NCBI RefSeq assembly: GCF_004770475.1
Contig: NZ_RQHK01000017.1
Span: 434,001 to 498,000 of the forward strand
Origin: Leptospira mtsangambouensis
Lineage (GTDB): Bacteria > Spirochaetota > Leptospiria > Leptospirales > Leptospiraceae
Reading direction: 5' to 3'
Length of the DNA stretch: 64,000 nucleotides
Shown: positions 48,840 to 59,093 of the stretch, piece after piece
Layout of the letters: each line of letters begins with the position of its first letter
How positions within the stretch are numbered: position 1 is the stretch's first letter
Notes under the pieces: model-generated
What the model saw: the letters and a program-made list of their open reading frames with translations, nothing else
Told to the model about the DNA's origin: nothing
Database searches by the model: none
Position numbers and translations under genes: made by a program

Positions 48840-50714
48840 TTATCGTCTGTCCACCAAATGATAGAGGAGAAGATCCACATCAGAAGGATCTACTCCTGAA
48901 ATATGGAGAGCATTTTCTAAATTCATCGGTCTGTGTTTTTCTAACTTCACCACAGCTTCTGTCTTCAAACCTTTCACACTTGCGTAATCAAAATCATTCG
49001 GAATCTGAAAGTTTAAAAACTTCTTACGGTATTCAATCGTCTCCAACTCTCGTTTCAGATATCCCTCGTATTTGACTTCCATTTCCAAAACTGCTTTTTC
49101 ATCTTCATTTAAGTTTTCTAGTTCTGGTAGAAAGGTTTCGATGTCTTCAATTTTGATATCAGATCGTTTCAGAAACGAAGCAACCGTGTGGCCAAACTTA
49201 TAATTCTCAATCTTCTTCTCTTCCAAAACTTTTGTGAGTTCCTCTGTTGGCTTCATCGATGTCACAAACATTTGCGTTTTGATTTTATCGATCCGAGCAT
49301 ACCGATCTTTCATATCTGTATAAAGAGACTCGTCCACAAGTCCCATCTCATATCCATACTGCATCAGTCTTTGGTCCGCATTGTCTTGGCGAAGGAGTAG
49401 GCGATATTCGGCGCGGCTTGTGAACATTCGGTAAGGATCTTCGACACCTTTGTAAACCAAATCATCCACAAGCACACCGATGTAAGACTCACTTCGTTTG
49501 AAAAGAATTGGTTCTTCTTTTCTTACAGAACGAATCACATTATAAGCAGCAACAAGTCCTTGGGCCGCCGCTTCTTCGTAACCTGTGGTTCCGTTGATTT
49601 GACCTGCATGATAAAGACCTTTTACTTTTTTGGTTTCAAGTGTGGGATTTAGTTCTGTTGGATCTACAAAATCATATTCGATGGCATAACCAGGACGCAT
49701 GAGTTCCACTTCTTCTAAACCTTTGATGCTTCGAAGAAACTTCCATTGTACTTCCTCAGGCAAACTTGTGGAAACTCCATTGAGATACATCTCGTTGGTT
49801 TCGTATCCTTCCGGTTCGATAAAAATTTGGTGGCGATCTCTTTCCGCAAACCGAACCACCTTATCTTCAATCGAAGGACAATACCTTGGGCCAACACTTT
49901 TGATCTGACCCGAATACATCGGTGAGTATTCTAAGTTTTGTTTGATGAGTTCATGAGTGGTGTCATTGGTATAAGTGATGTAACAAGGAATTTGTTTGCG
50001 ATCAATCTTACTAGTTGAAAAAGAAAAGGGGCGCGGGTTCTCATCTCCGTCTTGAATTTCAAGTCCCTCAAGGTTGATGGAATTTTTATGAACACGAGCG
50101 GGAGTTCCTGTCTTTAATCTTCCGAGTCGCAATTCAAAACGAGCGAGTGTATGAGAAAGTCCTTTGGTTGTAGGTTCCCCAATACGACCCGATTCTTTTT
50201 GGTAAGTTCCAATATGAATCACACTGGATAAAAAAGTTCCTGTAGTTAAGATCACATGGTTTGCATAAAAAGTAAAACCACGGCCAGTGATGACACCAGT
50301 CACTTGGTTTCCTTCCACAAGCAAATCCTCAACTGTGTCTTGTCGGATCGAGAGTGTTTGTAACTTTTCCAACTGGTGTTTGATCATGAGCTGGTATTGT
50401 TTTTTCTCAGCTTGTGCACGGGGAGCCCAAACGGAAGGACCTTTCGATGTGTTTAACATCTTAAATTGAATTCCAGTTTGATCAATCACCCGACCCATCA
50501 GTCCACCGAGTGCATCCACTTCACGAACCATATGTCCTTTGGCAATTCCACCGATCGCAGGATTACAACTCATCTGCCCGATGGTATCCAAGTTCATTGT
50601 GATGAGTAAAGTTTTGAGTCCCGCTTTCGCAGAAATATAAGCAGCTTCTGTTCCGGCATGTCCGGCTCCAACAACGATACAATCAAATTGGTTAGGATAA
50701 AAGGATGGATTCAT
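48840..50714 (-). CDS. mnmG: tRNA uridine-5-carboxymethylaminomethyl enzyme MnmG
   Basis: A 624-residue FAD enzyme (formerly GidA) that, with MnmE, modifies U34 of several tRNAs. The N-terminal [17 protein letters not shown] is the FAD site, [23 protein letters not shown] is the family signature, and the C-terminal helical domain binds MnmE. Length is normal. mnmE is not in the window. Confidence 0.96.
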   Translation of the reverse strand: MNPSFYPNQFDCIVVGAGHAGTEAAYISAKAGLKTLLITMNLDTIGQMSCNPAIGGIAKGHMVREVDALGGLMGRVIDQTGIQFKMLNTSKGPSVWAPRAQAEKKQYQLMIKHQLEKLQTLSIRQDTVEDLLVEGNQVTGVITGRGFTFYANHVILTTGTFLSSVIHIGTYQKESGRIGEPTTKGLSHTLARFELRLGRLKTGTPARVHKNSINLEGLEIQDGDENPRPFSFSTSKIDRKQIPCYITYTNDTTHELIKQNLEYSPMYSGQIKSVGPRYCPSIEDKVVRFAERDRHQIFIEPEGYETNEMYLNGVSTSLPEEVQWKFLRSIKGLEEVELMRPGYAIEYDFVDPTELNPTLETKKVKGLYHAGQINGTTGYEEAAAQGLVAAYNVIRSVRKEEPILFKRSESYIGVLVDDLVYKGVEDPYRMFTSRAEYRLLLRQDNADQRLMQYGYEMGLVDESLYTDMKDRYARIDKIKTQMFVTSMKPTEELTKVLEEKKIENYKFGHTVASFLKRSDIKIEDIETFLPELENLNEDEKAVLEMEVKYEGYLKRELETIEYRKKFLNFQIPNDFDYASVKGLKTEAVVKLEKHRPMNLENALHISGVDPSDVDLLLYHLVDRR

Positions 50715-50883
50715 ATTATGTCTTCTTAGTGATTCAGTTCTAATAAAAAAACGAGGGAGAGAGATTAGACAATCTACTCCTTAGAACGATATCAAAATCA
50801 TCGGCCTAAGCTTCGAGAGAAAAAAAGATAAAATTCATTTTCTAATTTTGAAACTCCAGAAGATTGGAAGGATAGGAATCTCA

Positions 50884-51807
50884 ATGGCTCAGAATTCATT
50901 CCCTTATACATACTTCGAAGGAAAAATCGTTCCTTCCGCTGATGCGAAAGTCAGTGTCCAAACCCATGCCTTACAATATGGAACTGCCGTCTTCGGTGGA
51001 ATCCGTGGATACTACAACGAAGCGAAAAAAAATCTTTATGTCTTCCGATTGCCAGAACATTGCAAACGACTTGTGAACTCCACAAAGATCATGCAGCTGC
51101 AAATCCAAATCACACCGGAAGAAATCCAATCCATCATCTTGGATCTCCTTCGAAAAAATGAAGCTAAACAAAATGTATACTTAAGACCTTTCATTTACAC
51201 TTCTGCCTTACAACTTTCTCCTCGTTTCCATGATGTGAAAGCAGACATCACCATCTATGCATTGAAGTTGGATGATTACCTCGATACACAAAACGGACTA
51301 ACCACTATGGTTTCTTCGTGGCAAAGATTTTCTGATAACCAAATTCCCACTCTTTCCAAAGTGAGTGGTGGGTATGTGAACTCAGCTCTTGCAAAATCAG
51401 AAGCTGTACAAAATGGAATGGATGAAGCTATCTTTTTAGATGCGAGAGGATTTGTATCAGAAGGTTCTGCAGAAAATCTTTTTATTGTTCGTGATGGAGT
51501 CATTCATACGCCAACCATTCCTTCTTCTATTTTAGAAGGGATCACTCGTCGTAGTATCATTCAAATTGCAAAAGACTTAGGTTACCAAGTAATCGAAAGA
51601 GACATTGCTCGTTCGGAACTTTATATTGCTGATGAATTATTTTTTTCAGGCACAGGTGTACAAGTGGCTTGGGTGAAAGAAGTGGATCGTCGTGTGATTG
51701 GAAATGGAAACATCGGACCCATCACTAAAAAAATCCAATCGATCTTTTTTGAAGCGGTTCGAGGAGAGCAATCGAACTATATGAGCTGGCTCACTCCGGT
51801 ATACTAA
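50884..51807 (+). CDS. ilvE: Branched-chain amino acid aminotransferase
   Basis: A 307-residue PLP enzyme, last step of leucine, isoleucine and valine synthesis. The ATG at 50884 gives MAQNSFPYTYFEGKIV. The PLP lysine lies in LSKVSGGYVNSALAKSEA and the substrate/cofactor loop is SEGSAENLF. It is divergent from mnmG and six bases upstream of holB. Confidence 0.93.
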   Translation: MAQNSFPYTYFEGKIVPSADAKVSVQTHALQYGTAVFGGIRGYYNEAKKNLYVFRLPEHCKRLVNSTKIMQLQIQITPEEIQSIILDLLRKNEAKQNVYLRPFIYTSALQLSPRFHDVKADITIYALKLDDYLDTQNGLTTMVSSWQRFSDNQIPTLSKVSGGYVNSALAKSEAVQNGMDEAIFLDARGFVSEGSAENLFIVRDGVIHTPTIPSSILEGITRRSIIQIAKDLGYQVIERDIARSELYIADELFFSGTGVQVAWVKEVDRRVIGNGNIGPITKKIQSIFFEAVRGEQSNYMSWLTPVY

Positions 51808-51813
51808 AGACCA

Positions 51814-52746
51814 ATGGCTGATGCTTTGTTTTCATTCGACCAAGTGTCAGGCCAAGATGTTGCACTGACTTATCTAAAATCTTTTTTAAAAGATAGGTCA
51901 CGAATTCCTGGATCTATTATTTTTTACGGACCCGATGGAGTGGGGAAGTGGACGGCAGCAGAACGATTTGCAAGGCAACTTCTTTGTTTAGAAGGAACCT
52001 CTTGTGGTGTTTGTGATTCTTGCAGACAATTTATGAAAGGAGTCCATCCCGACTTCATTCAATTTCCCAGAAGAAAAAACATAGCCATTGGAAAAGAAAA
52101 AGATCCAGAAGATTTCACCATTCGTTGGTTGTTATCAGCTAGGATTCCTTTCAAACCACATACTTCCGAATATCGTGTTGTATTATTTCCTGAAGCAAAT
52201 CGAATTAACAATGAAGCAGAAACAACTCTTCTGAAAACTTTAGAAGAACCTCCTCCTCACACAAAGTTCATTCTCATTGTAAACGATTTAAAAAACTTAA
52301 AACCAACCATTGTTTCCCGTTCGGTTTGTGTTCCCTTCAATTATCTCACACAAGATGAAATCAAAAAAATTCGTAGAGATGAAATGACCGAATCCAAACT
52401 CTACTATGGTGGATCGCTCAATCCTTTTGAAATCTCTGATGAATTTTTGGAAGAGTGGCATGAGAATGTAAGAGAACATTGTCACGATTCGATTTTACTT
52501 TTTAAATTGGAAAACTGGGTAAGAGACCAACTTGGAGAATTTCGTTCTAACAAAGAAGGACTTACTGGAATTGATTTTTTAGAGATGATTTGTTTGTTAC
52601 TTCTTTATGAATACAGACAAAAAAACTTTGAAGCCAATGTAGGAAGGATCGAAGCCATCCTAGACTTCAAAATGAAACTTCATTATGAAATCCCTGCTTT
52701 AGAGTATGTTCTTTTATCACAACTTTTTTTAAGACTTGCGACTTAA
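51814..52746 (+). CDS. holB: DNA polymerase III delta' subunit
   Basis: A 310-residue clamp-loader subunit. AAA+ features: GPDGVGKWTAAERFARQLL, the zinc-type [21 protein letters not shown] and TIVSRSVCV. The Walker A has Trp after the lysine where active ATPases have Ser/Thr (GKWT), so ATP binding is probably lost, as in E. coli delta'. Directly before the origin region; dnaX is 19 kb left. Confidence 0.9.
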   Translation: MADALFSFDQVSGQDVALTYLKSFLKDRSRIPGSIIFYGPDGVGKWTAAERFARQLLCLEGTSCGVCDSCRQFMKGVHPDFIQFPRRKNIAIGKEKDPEDFTIRWLLSARIPFKPHTSEYRVVLFPEANRINNEAETTLLKTLEEPPPHTKFILIVNDLKNLKPTIVSRSVCVPFNYLTQDEIKKIRRDEMTESKLYYGGSLNPFEISDEFLEEWHENVREHCHDSILLFKLENWVRDQLGEFRSNKEGLTGIDFLEMICLLLLYEYRQKNFEANVGRIEAILDFKMKLHYEIPALEYVLLSQLFLRLAT

Positions 52747-52962
52747 TCAAAAAAATCTTTTAAGCTCGATAAAAAATAGTTCGAAATAAAGAACACCTAA
52801 CAAGAATTATAAGAACAATTTCTGTCAAACCAAATAAGGGACATAATTTTTTTATCCGGTTCGACTATTTTTTCTAGTTTGGATCGTTTTCCGATTTTTC
52901 ATTTGAATTCTACCTACTTGCTAAAAGTATAGTACCCGATTTCACATTTAGGGCGGGGAAAC
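52747..52962 (+). promoter_or_regulatory. Region upstream of dnaA
   Basis: 216 bases between holB and dnaA. It contains a GACATAAT (52840-52847) of the type repeated beyond dnaA, TTTATCCGG at 52851-52859 as a weak DnaA-box-like site and T-rich tracts. The dnaA promoter must lie here but I cannot place it with confidence. Confidence 0.4.
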
Positions 52963-54288
52963 TTGGACAGACGTTGGGAAGAAATTTTAGAAGAAATATC
53001 GAAACAGATACCTCCCAAGTACTTTTCCAATTTCATTGCACCACTCAAATTCGAAAAATGGGACAACCAAGTGGTTCACTTGACGGCACCCTCCACGGGA
53101 ATCAAACGCCACGTGGAAACAAAGTATACAACTTTCATTGAAGACGCCGTTTATCAAGTAGTAGGTGATCGTTTTCGTGTTTCTATTTTAGCGGAATCTG
53201 AAACTTCTACACAAATTTTAAAAGAAGTCATCCAATCCAAGTTTGATGAGTCTGACTCAGACCTAAATCCGGAATTCATTTTTAGCAATTATATCACTTC
53301 TGATTCCAATCGCATTGCTTACACAGCCGCAAAAAGTGTGGCAGAACAACCGGGAAAATACAATCCACTCTATATCTTTGGGCCTGTGGGTGTGGGTAAA
53401 ACGCATCTCTTACATGCGATCGGAAATGAGATCAAAAAAAAGGATCCTTGGAAAACCGTTAGGTATGTAAACAGTACCTCTTTTTTAAACGAATTTATTT
53501 TTACAGTTCGTCAGAACAATCGTGAGTCACTGGAATCTTTCAAAATTCGATACCAATCTTATAATGTTTTACTCTTTGATGACATTCAGTTTTTGAATGG
53601 TGGGGCTGAAAAAACTCAAGAGGAGTTTTTTGCCCTTTTCAATTTTCTTTATGATAGGAAACGCCAAATTGTCATCGCTTCTGATAGACCGAGTTACGAA
53701 CTTCCGTTACACGAAAGGTTAAAATCTCGATTTGTGCATGGCCTCCAAGCAGATGTCAAATCCCATGATTTAGCACTTCGGGTTGAACTTTTACGGACCA
53801 ATTTTTCTGAATTCAATATTCCTGCGAGTGACAAACTCCTTCATTGGCTTGCAGAACGACTGGAAGGGGATTCACGGGCACTCATTGGAATCGTAAACGA
53901 TTTAGTTTTGTACAAAAAGGCTTATGAATACTTTTTGCTTACGGAAGAGAAAATTCAGGAGATCGCGGAAGCTCGTTTTCTGACGAATAAAAAGCGAATT
54001 GGGTTCAGTCCTGACATGGTCATTGATCTTGTCTGTGAACGAACCAACACTGCGCGCAAGGATTTACTAGGAAAGAGTCGAAAAGCGGATTTTATCCCAC
54101 CAAGACATCTTTGTATGCTCCTCCTCCATGATGTCCTCCATGTTCCGAAGGCACAAATTGGAAGAATTTTTTCGACTACACATTCGACCGTCATCCACGG
54201 GATTGATAAATTCAAAGAGCGAATGAAAACAGAATCCCAATGGGAAGACCTGTTTCATAGCATCAAACATAAGATAAGTTTCCAATAA
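52963..54288 (+). CDS. dnaA: Chromosomal replication initiator DnaA
   Basis: A 441-residue initiator starting at TTG 52963 with GGGG five to eight bases upstream. The AAA+ domain has GPVGVGKTHLLHAIGNEI, LLFDDIQFLNGGAEKTQEEFF and the DnaA-specific ALRVELL region. Domain IV reads RHLCMLLLHDVLH...GRIFSTTHSTVIHG: the signature usually written GGRDHTTVLHA has S404-T405-T406-H407, so the Asp that contacts the DnaA box (Asp433 in E. coli) is Thr and the preceding Arg is Thr. This could change box specificity. The nearby sites (TTATCGACA type) differ from the standard box by one base. Confidence 0.96.
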   Translation: MDRRWEEILEEISKQIPPKYFSNFIAPLKFEKWDNQVVHLTAPSTGIKRHVETKYTTFIEDAVYQVVGDRFRVSILAESETSTQILKEVIQSKFDESDSDLNPEFIFSNYITSDSNRIAYTAAKSVAEQPGKYNPLYIFGPVGVGKTHLLHAIGNEIKKKDPWKTVRYVNSTSFLNEFIFTVRQNNRESLESFKIRYQSYNVLLFDDIQFLNGGAEKTQEEFFALFNFLYDRKRQIVIASDRPSYELPLHERLKSRFVHGLQADVKSHDLALRVELLRTNFSEFNIPASDKLLHWLAERLEGDSRALIGIVNDLVLYKKAYEYFLLTEEKIQEIAEARFLTNKKRIGFSPDMVIDLVCERTNTARKDLLGKSRKADFIPPRHLCMLLLHDVLHVPKAQIGRIFSTTHSTVIHGIDKFKERMKTESQWEDLFHSIKHKISFQ

Positions 54289-54534
54289 CCTGTGACTAAT
54301 CCGACCATTACCTGTCGATAAACTGTCGATAGGACATAGTCAGTCCTTATTGTCCCTTAAATTTTTCATGACTTGTTCAAAGTGACATAAATATTGACAG
54401 TTGCAAAAAGGAAAAAACCTGACATAATTCAATAAAAATTGATGTTTCCAGGCTTTATCGACATACTGACAGAACCAACGGAAACGACATAATATATATA
54501 AAGATATATAATATAAATAAGAAGAAGAGGAAAA
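54289..54534. other. Probable replication origin between dnaA and dnaN
   Basis: 246 bases holding TGTCGATAA (54313-54321), TGTCGATAG (54324-54332, 11 bases or one helix turn later) and the inverted TTATCGACA (54455-54463), each one or two bases off the standard DnaA box. There are five GACATA copies at 54333, 54384, 54421, 54460 and 54486. The right end (54491-54520) is an A/T-only-like run suited to strand opening, just ahead of dnaN. No standard TTATCCACA box is present. Confidence 0.7.
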
Positions 54535-55653
54535 ATGAAATTCACTGTCAATACTACAGAATTCCTAAAAGCAATCAACTCAGTGGATGGAGTCATCTCA
54601 GTTAGAGAAATCAAGTCAGCTCTTTCCAATCTCAAAATCCAAACTGGGGACAATGAAGTGTATCTTTCCGCGACCGATCTTGAGATCGCAATTAAAACTT
54701 CAGTTCCCTCCACCATTGGAGAAAAAGGAACGGCATCGCTTCCCGCAAAACAGTTATCGAGTATTTTTAAAAACTTAAACTTTGATACTAGTTTACTGAC
54801 TACCACTGACCAATCAGAAAACTCGGAAACAACTATCACTGATGCCAGTGGTAAGATGGACACTAAATTTAAAGTGAATGGAATAGATTCAGAAGATATC
54901 AAAACCATTCCAAAAGTGGATGAGGCAAGTGTGGTTGAATTTCCTTGCCAAACCATTCGTGAGATGTTTCGTAAAACTTCTTATGCGATGGCGATTGAAG
55001 AAACTCGTTTTGTTTTTAACGGTCTCTTTTTAAAACCAGACAACACAGATTTAATTGTTGTTGGAACGGATGGTCGTCGTCTTTCTAAAATTGTTCGTAA
55101 GTTTCCAAAACAATTCCCATTTAAAAATGGAGTGATCATTCCTCACAAAGCAGTTCGAGAAATGCTAAAAATGATGGAAGGAAAAGAAACTGCAAAGATT
55201 GGTTTTGTAGAAGAACAAATTTATGTTTCATCTGGAAACGTAGAACTTCTTTTCAAACTCATTGATGGAAACTTTCCTGACTACGAACAAGTCATTCCAA
55301 AACAAACTTCAGAATCTGTTCGAGTTGTAAAAGCTGACTTTTTGACTTTTTTAAAACAAGCTTTGATTTCAGCAGAAGAACCTTCGAAACAAATTCGTTT
55401 GGCTTTTACAAAAGGGAATGTGAATATCAGTTCTTCGAATCCTGGAACCATGATGTTTGATCATAATATGCCAATTGAATACAATGGGGAAGCAATCACC
55501 ATTGCGTTTAAAGGTGATTATTTGAGTGATGTAGTAAAAGCTGTGGATGACCCTGAAGTGATTTTAGAATTTACAACTTCTAGTGCTCCTGTTCTTTTTA
55601 AAGATCCATCTGATAGTGACTTTGTTTCTGTCATTATGCCAATGAAACTTTAA
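54535..55653 (+). CDS. dnaN: DNA polymerase III beta subunit (sliding clamp)
   Basis: A 372-residue clamp with three repeats of the clamp fold. MKFTVNTTEFLKAINSVDGVIS opens it; AMAIEETRFVFNGLF and VGTDGRRLSKI are middle-domain landmarks; the last residues PVLFKDPSDSDFVSVIMPMKL match the family C-terminus. The stop overlaps the recF ATG (TAATG). Confidence 0.96.
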   Translation: MKFTVNTTEFLKAINSVDGVISVREIKSALSNLKIQTGDNEVYLSATDLEIAIKTSVPSTIGEKGTASLPAKQLSSIFKNLNFDTSLLTTTDQSENSETTITDASGKMDTKFKVNGIDSEDIKTIPKVDEASVVEFPCQTIREMFRKTSYAMAIEETRFVFNGLFLKPDNTDLIVVGTDGRRLSKIVRKFPKQFPFKNGVIIPHKAVREMLKMMEGKETAKIGFVEEQIYVSSGNVELLFKLIDGNFPDYEQVIPKQTSESVRVVKADFLTFLKQALISAEEPSKQIRLAFTKGNVNISSSNPGTMMFDHNMPIEYNGEAITIAFKGDYLSDVVKAVDDPEVILEFTTSSAPVLFKDPSDSDFVSVIMPMKL

Positions 55654-56756
55654 TGTTTCTAAAGAAAATTTACATAAAGAATTTTCGAAACCACGAAGAA
55701 ACTCAGTTAACATTTAAATCACGTCTTATTTTTTTTATTGGAAACAATGGAGAAGGTAAGACAAACCTTCTCGAATCTATCTCACTTCTTTCTTATTTAA
55801 AAAGTTTTCGCGAATCAGACCAAAACCAACTCCTTCGTTGGGATACAAAAGATACATTCATTCGTGCTGAATTTGAATCGGAAGAAAATGAGTATTTATT
55901 TGAATATGGAATTGAACATTCCTATTCCAAACGAAAAAAACTCAAAGTCAACGGCGAAGAATTTAAAAAAATCTCTGACTATGTAGGATACTTTCGTTCG
56001 ATTGTGATGAGTCCACCGGATATCCTGATCATTGAAGATGGAAATGTAGAACGTCGCCGTTTTCTTGATGCCTTTATTTCTTCTACCAATCGGTATTATT
56101 TAAAACAACTCATCGAATATGATCGTTTGGTAAAACAAAGGAACGCGGCTTTGAAAAAAGAAACTTCTTCCGATCGGGAAATAGGAATTTGGGATGAACC
56201 CATCATCCAACACGATGCAGAAATTCGAGAAATTCGGATGAAGACAATTGAAACCTTAGCCGGGTACTTTCATAAAAATTTGCAACAATTAAGTTCTGGA
56301 AAAGATCCCTTCTTTTTAACTTACAAACCCAATATCGCATCCAAAGAAGAACATAGGCAAAAACTAACCGATAATCTACGAAAAGACAGAGCCATCGGTT
56401 ATACGAGTTGCGGAAATCATCGCGATACACTTCCGATTGGATTTGATGATAAAGATTTGAGTGGGTTTGGATCCCAAGGCCAAAAACGAAGTGCTGTGAT
56501 AGCTCTGAAAACAGCCTGTTTCCAGATGATCCGTGACACAACGGGAGAAGCACCTGTCCTACTGATTGATGATATCATTCGGGAACTGGATGTCAAAAGA
56601 AGAGAATACTTTGTGAATTTGATTTCGGAATGTGGACAGGCATTTTTTACAACCACAGATTTAGAAGGAATTCATGAATATGTCGGTAACCTAACAGTTG
56701 ATAAAGAAATTTATCAAGTCGAAGCAGGAAAAGTGAAGGTGTTTTCAGAGAAATGA
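55653..56756 (+). CDS. recF: DNA repair ATPase RecF
   Basis: A 367-residue ABC/SMC-like ATPase acting with RecR (34.8 kb) in gap repair. GNNGEGKTNLLESISLLSYLKSFR is Walker A, GSQGQKRSAVIALK is the signature and VLLIDDIIRELD is Walker B. Standard dnaA-dnaN-recF order. The next gene starts at its stop (ATGA). Confidence 0.95.
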   Translation: MFLKKIYIKNFRNHEETQLTFKSRLIFFIGNNGEGKTNLLESISLLSYLKSFRESDQNQLLRWDTKDTFIRAEFESEENEYLFEYGIEHSYSKRKKLKVNGEEFKKISDYVGYFRSIVMSPPDILIIEDGNVERRRFLDAFISSTNRYYLKQLIEYDRLVKQRNAALKKETSSDREIGIWDEPIIQHDAEIREIRMKTIETLAGYFHKNLQQLSSGKDPFFLTYKPNIASKEEHRQKLTDNLRKDRAIGYTSCGNHRDTLPIGFDDKDLSGFGSQGQKRSAVIALKTACFQMIRDTTGEAPVLLIDDIIRELDVKRREYFVNLISECGQAFFTTTDLEGIHEYVGNLTVDKEIYQVEAGKVKVFSEK

Positions 56757-57076
56757 AAAAAGTCGAACTTTCAGAACTCTTCCAAAGTTTAGAAAAAATG
56801 GGCATGGATAGGGAAGCTGTCTTTCGGGACCAAATTCTGAAAACCATACGACTTCGTTGGAACGAAATTGTAGGGGATTACTTTGGGAAACAAAGTTTTC
56901 CGAAATCCATTGATGGGAAAAAACTCACAGTTGTTTGTCGACATTCCATGATTTCTCAGGAATTGGAGTTCCAAAAAACCGAAATTTTAACAAAAGCAAA
57001 TGCAATTACGAACCCAGTTTTATTGGAAAAAATTCAATTTAAAACAGGAAACGAATTCCAAAATCCCAGGTCTTAA
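56753..57076 (+). CDS. DciA/DUF721 family protein, putative helicase loader
   Basis: A 107-residue protein of the DUF721 family, whose members (DciA) load the replicative helicase in bacteria lacking DnaC-type loaders. Features: VFRDQILKTIRLRWNEIVGDYFG, KSIDGKKLTVVCRHSMISQELEFQKTEI. Its place between recF and gyrB is conserved across Leptospira as far as I recall. It overlaps recF by four bases. Confidence 0.85.
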   Translation: MKKVELSELFQSLEKMGMDREAVFRDQILKTIRLRWNEIVGDYFGKQSFPKSIDGKKLTVVCRHSMISQELEFQKTEILTKANAITNPVLLEKIQFKTGNEFQNPRS

Positions 57077-57124
57077 GTCACTTAAATCTCCCCGATTTCA
57101 CTTGCCCTTCGAGGGTCTTTCTAG

Positions 57125-59074
<1,950 letters not shown>

Positions 59075-59093
59075 TCGGAATTAGGATAAAAAA

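Noticed and set aside
53105..53125. CACGTG in dnaA resembling parS
   Set aside because: Only the central six bases fit; the arms do not match the consensus.
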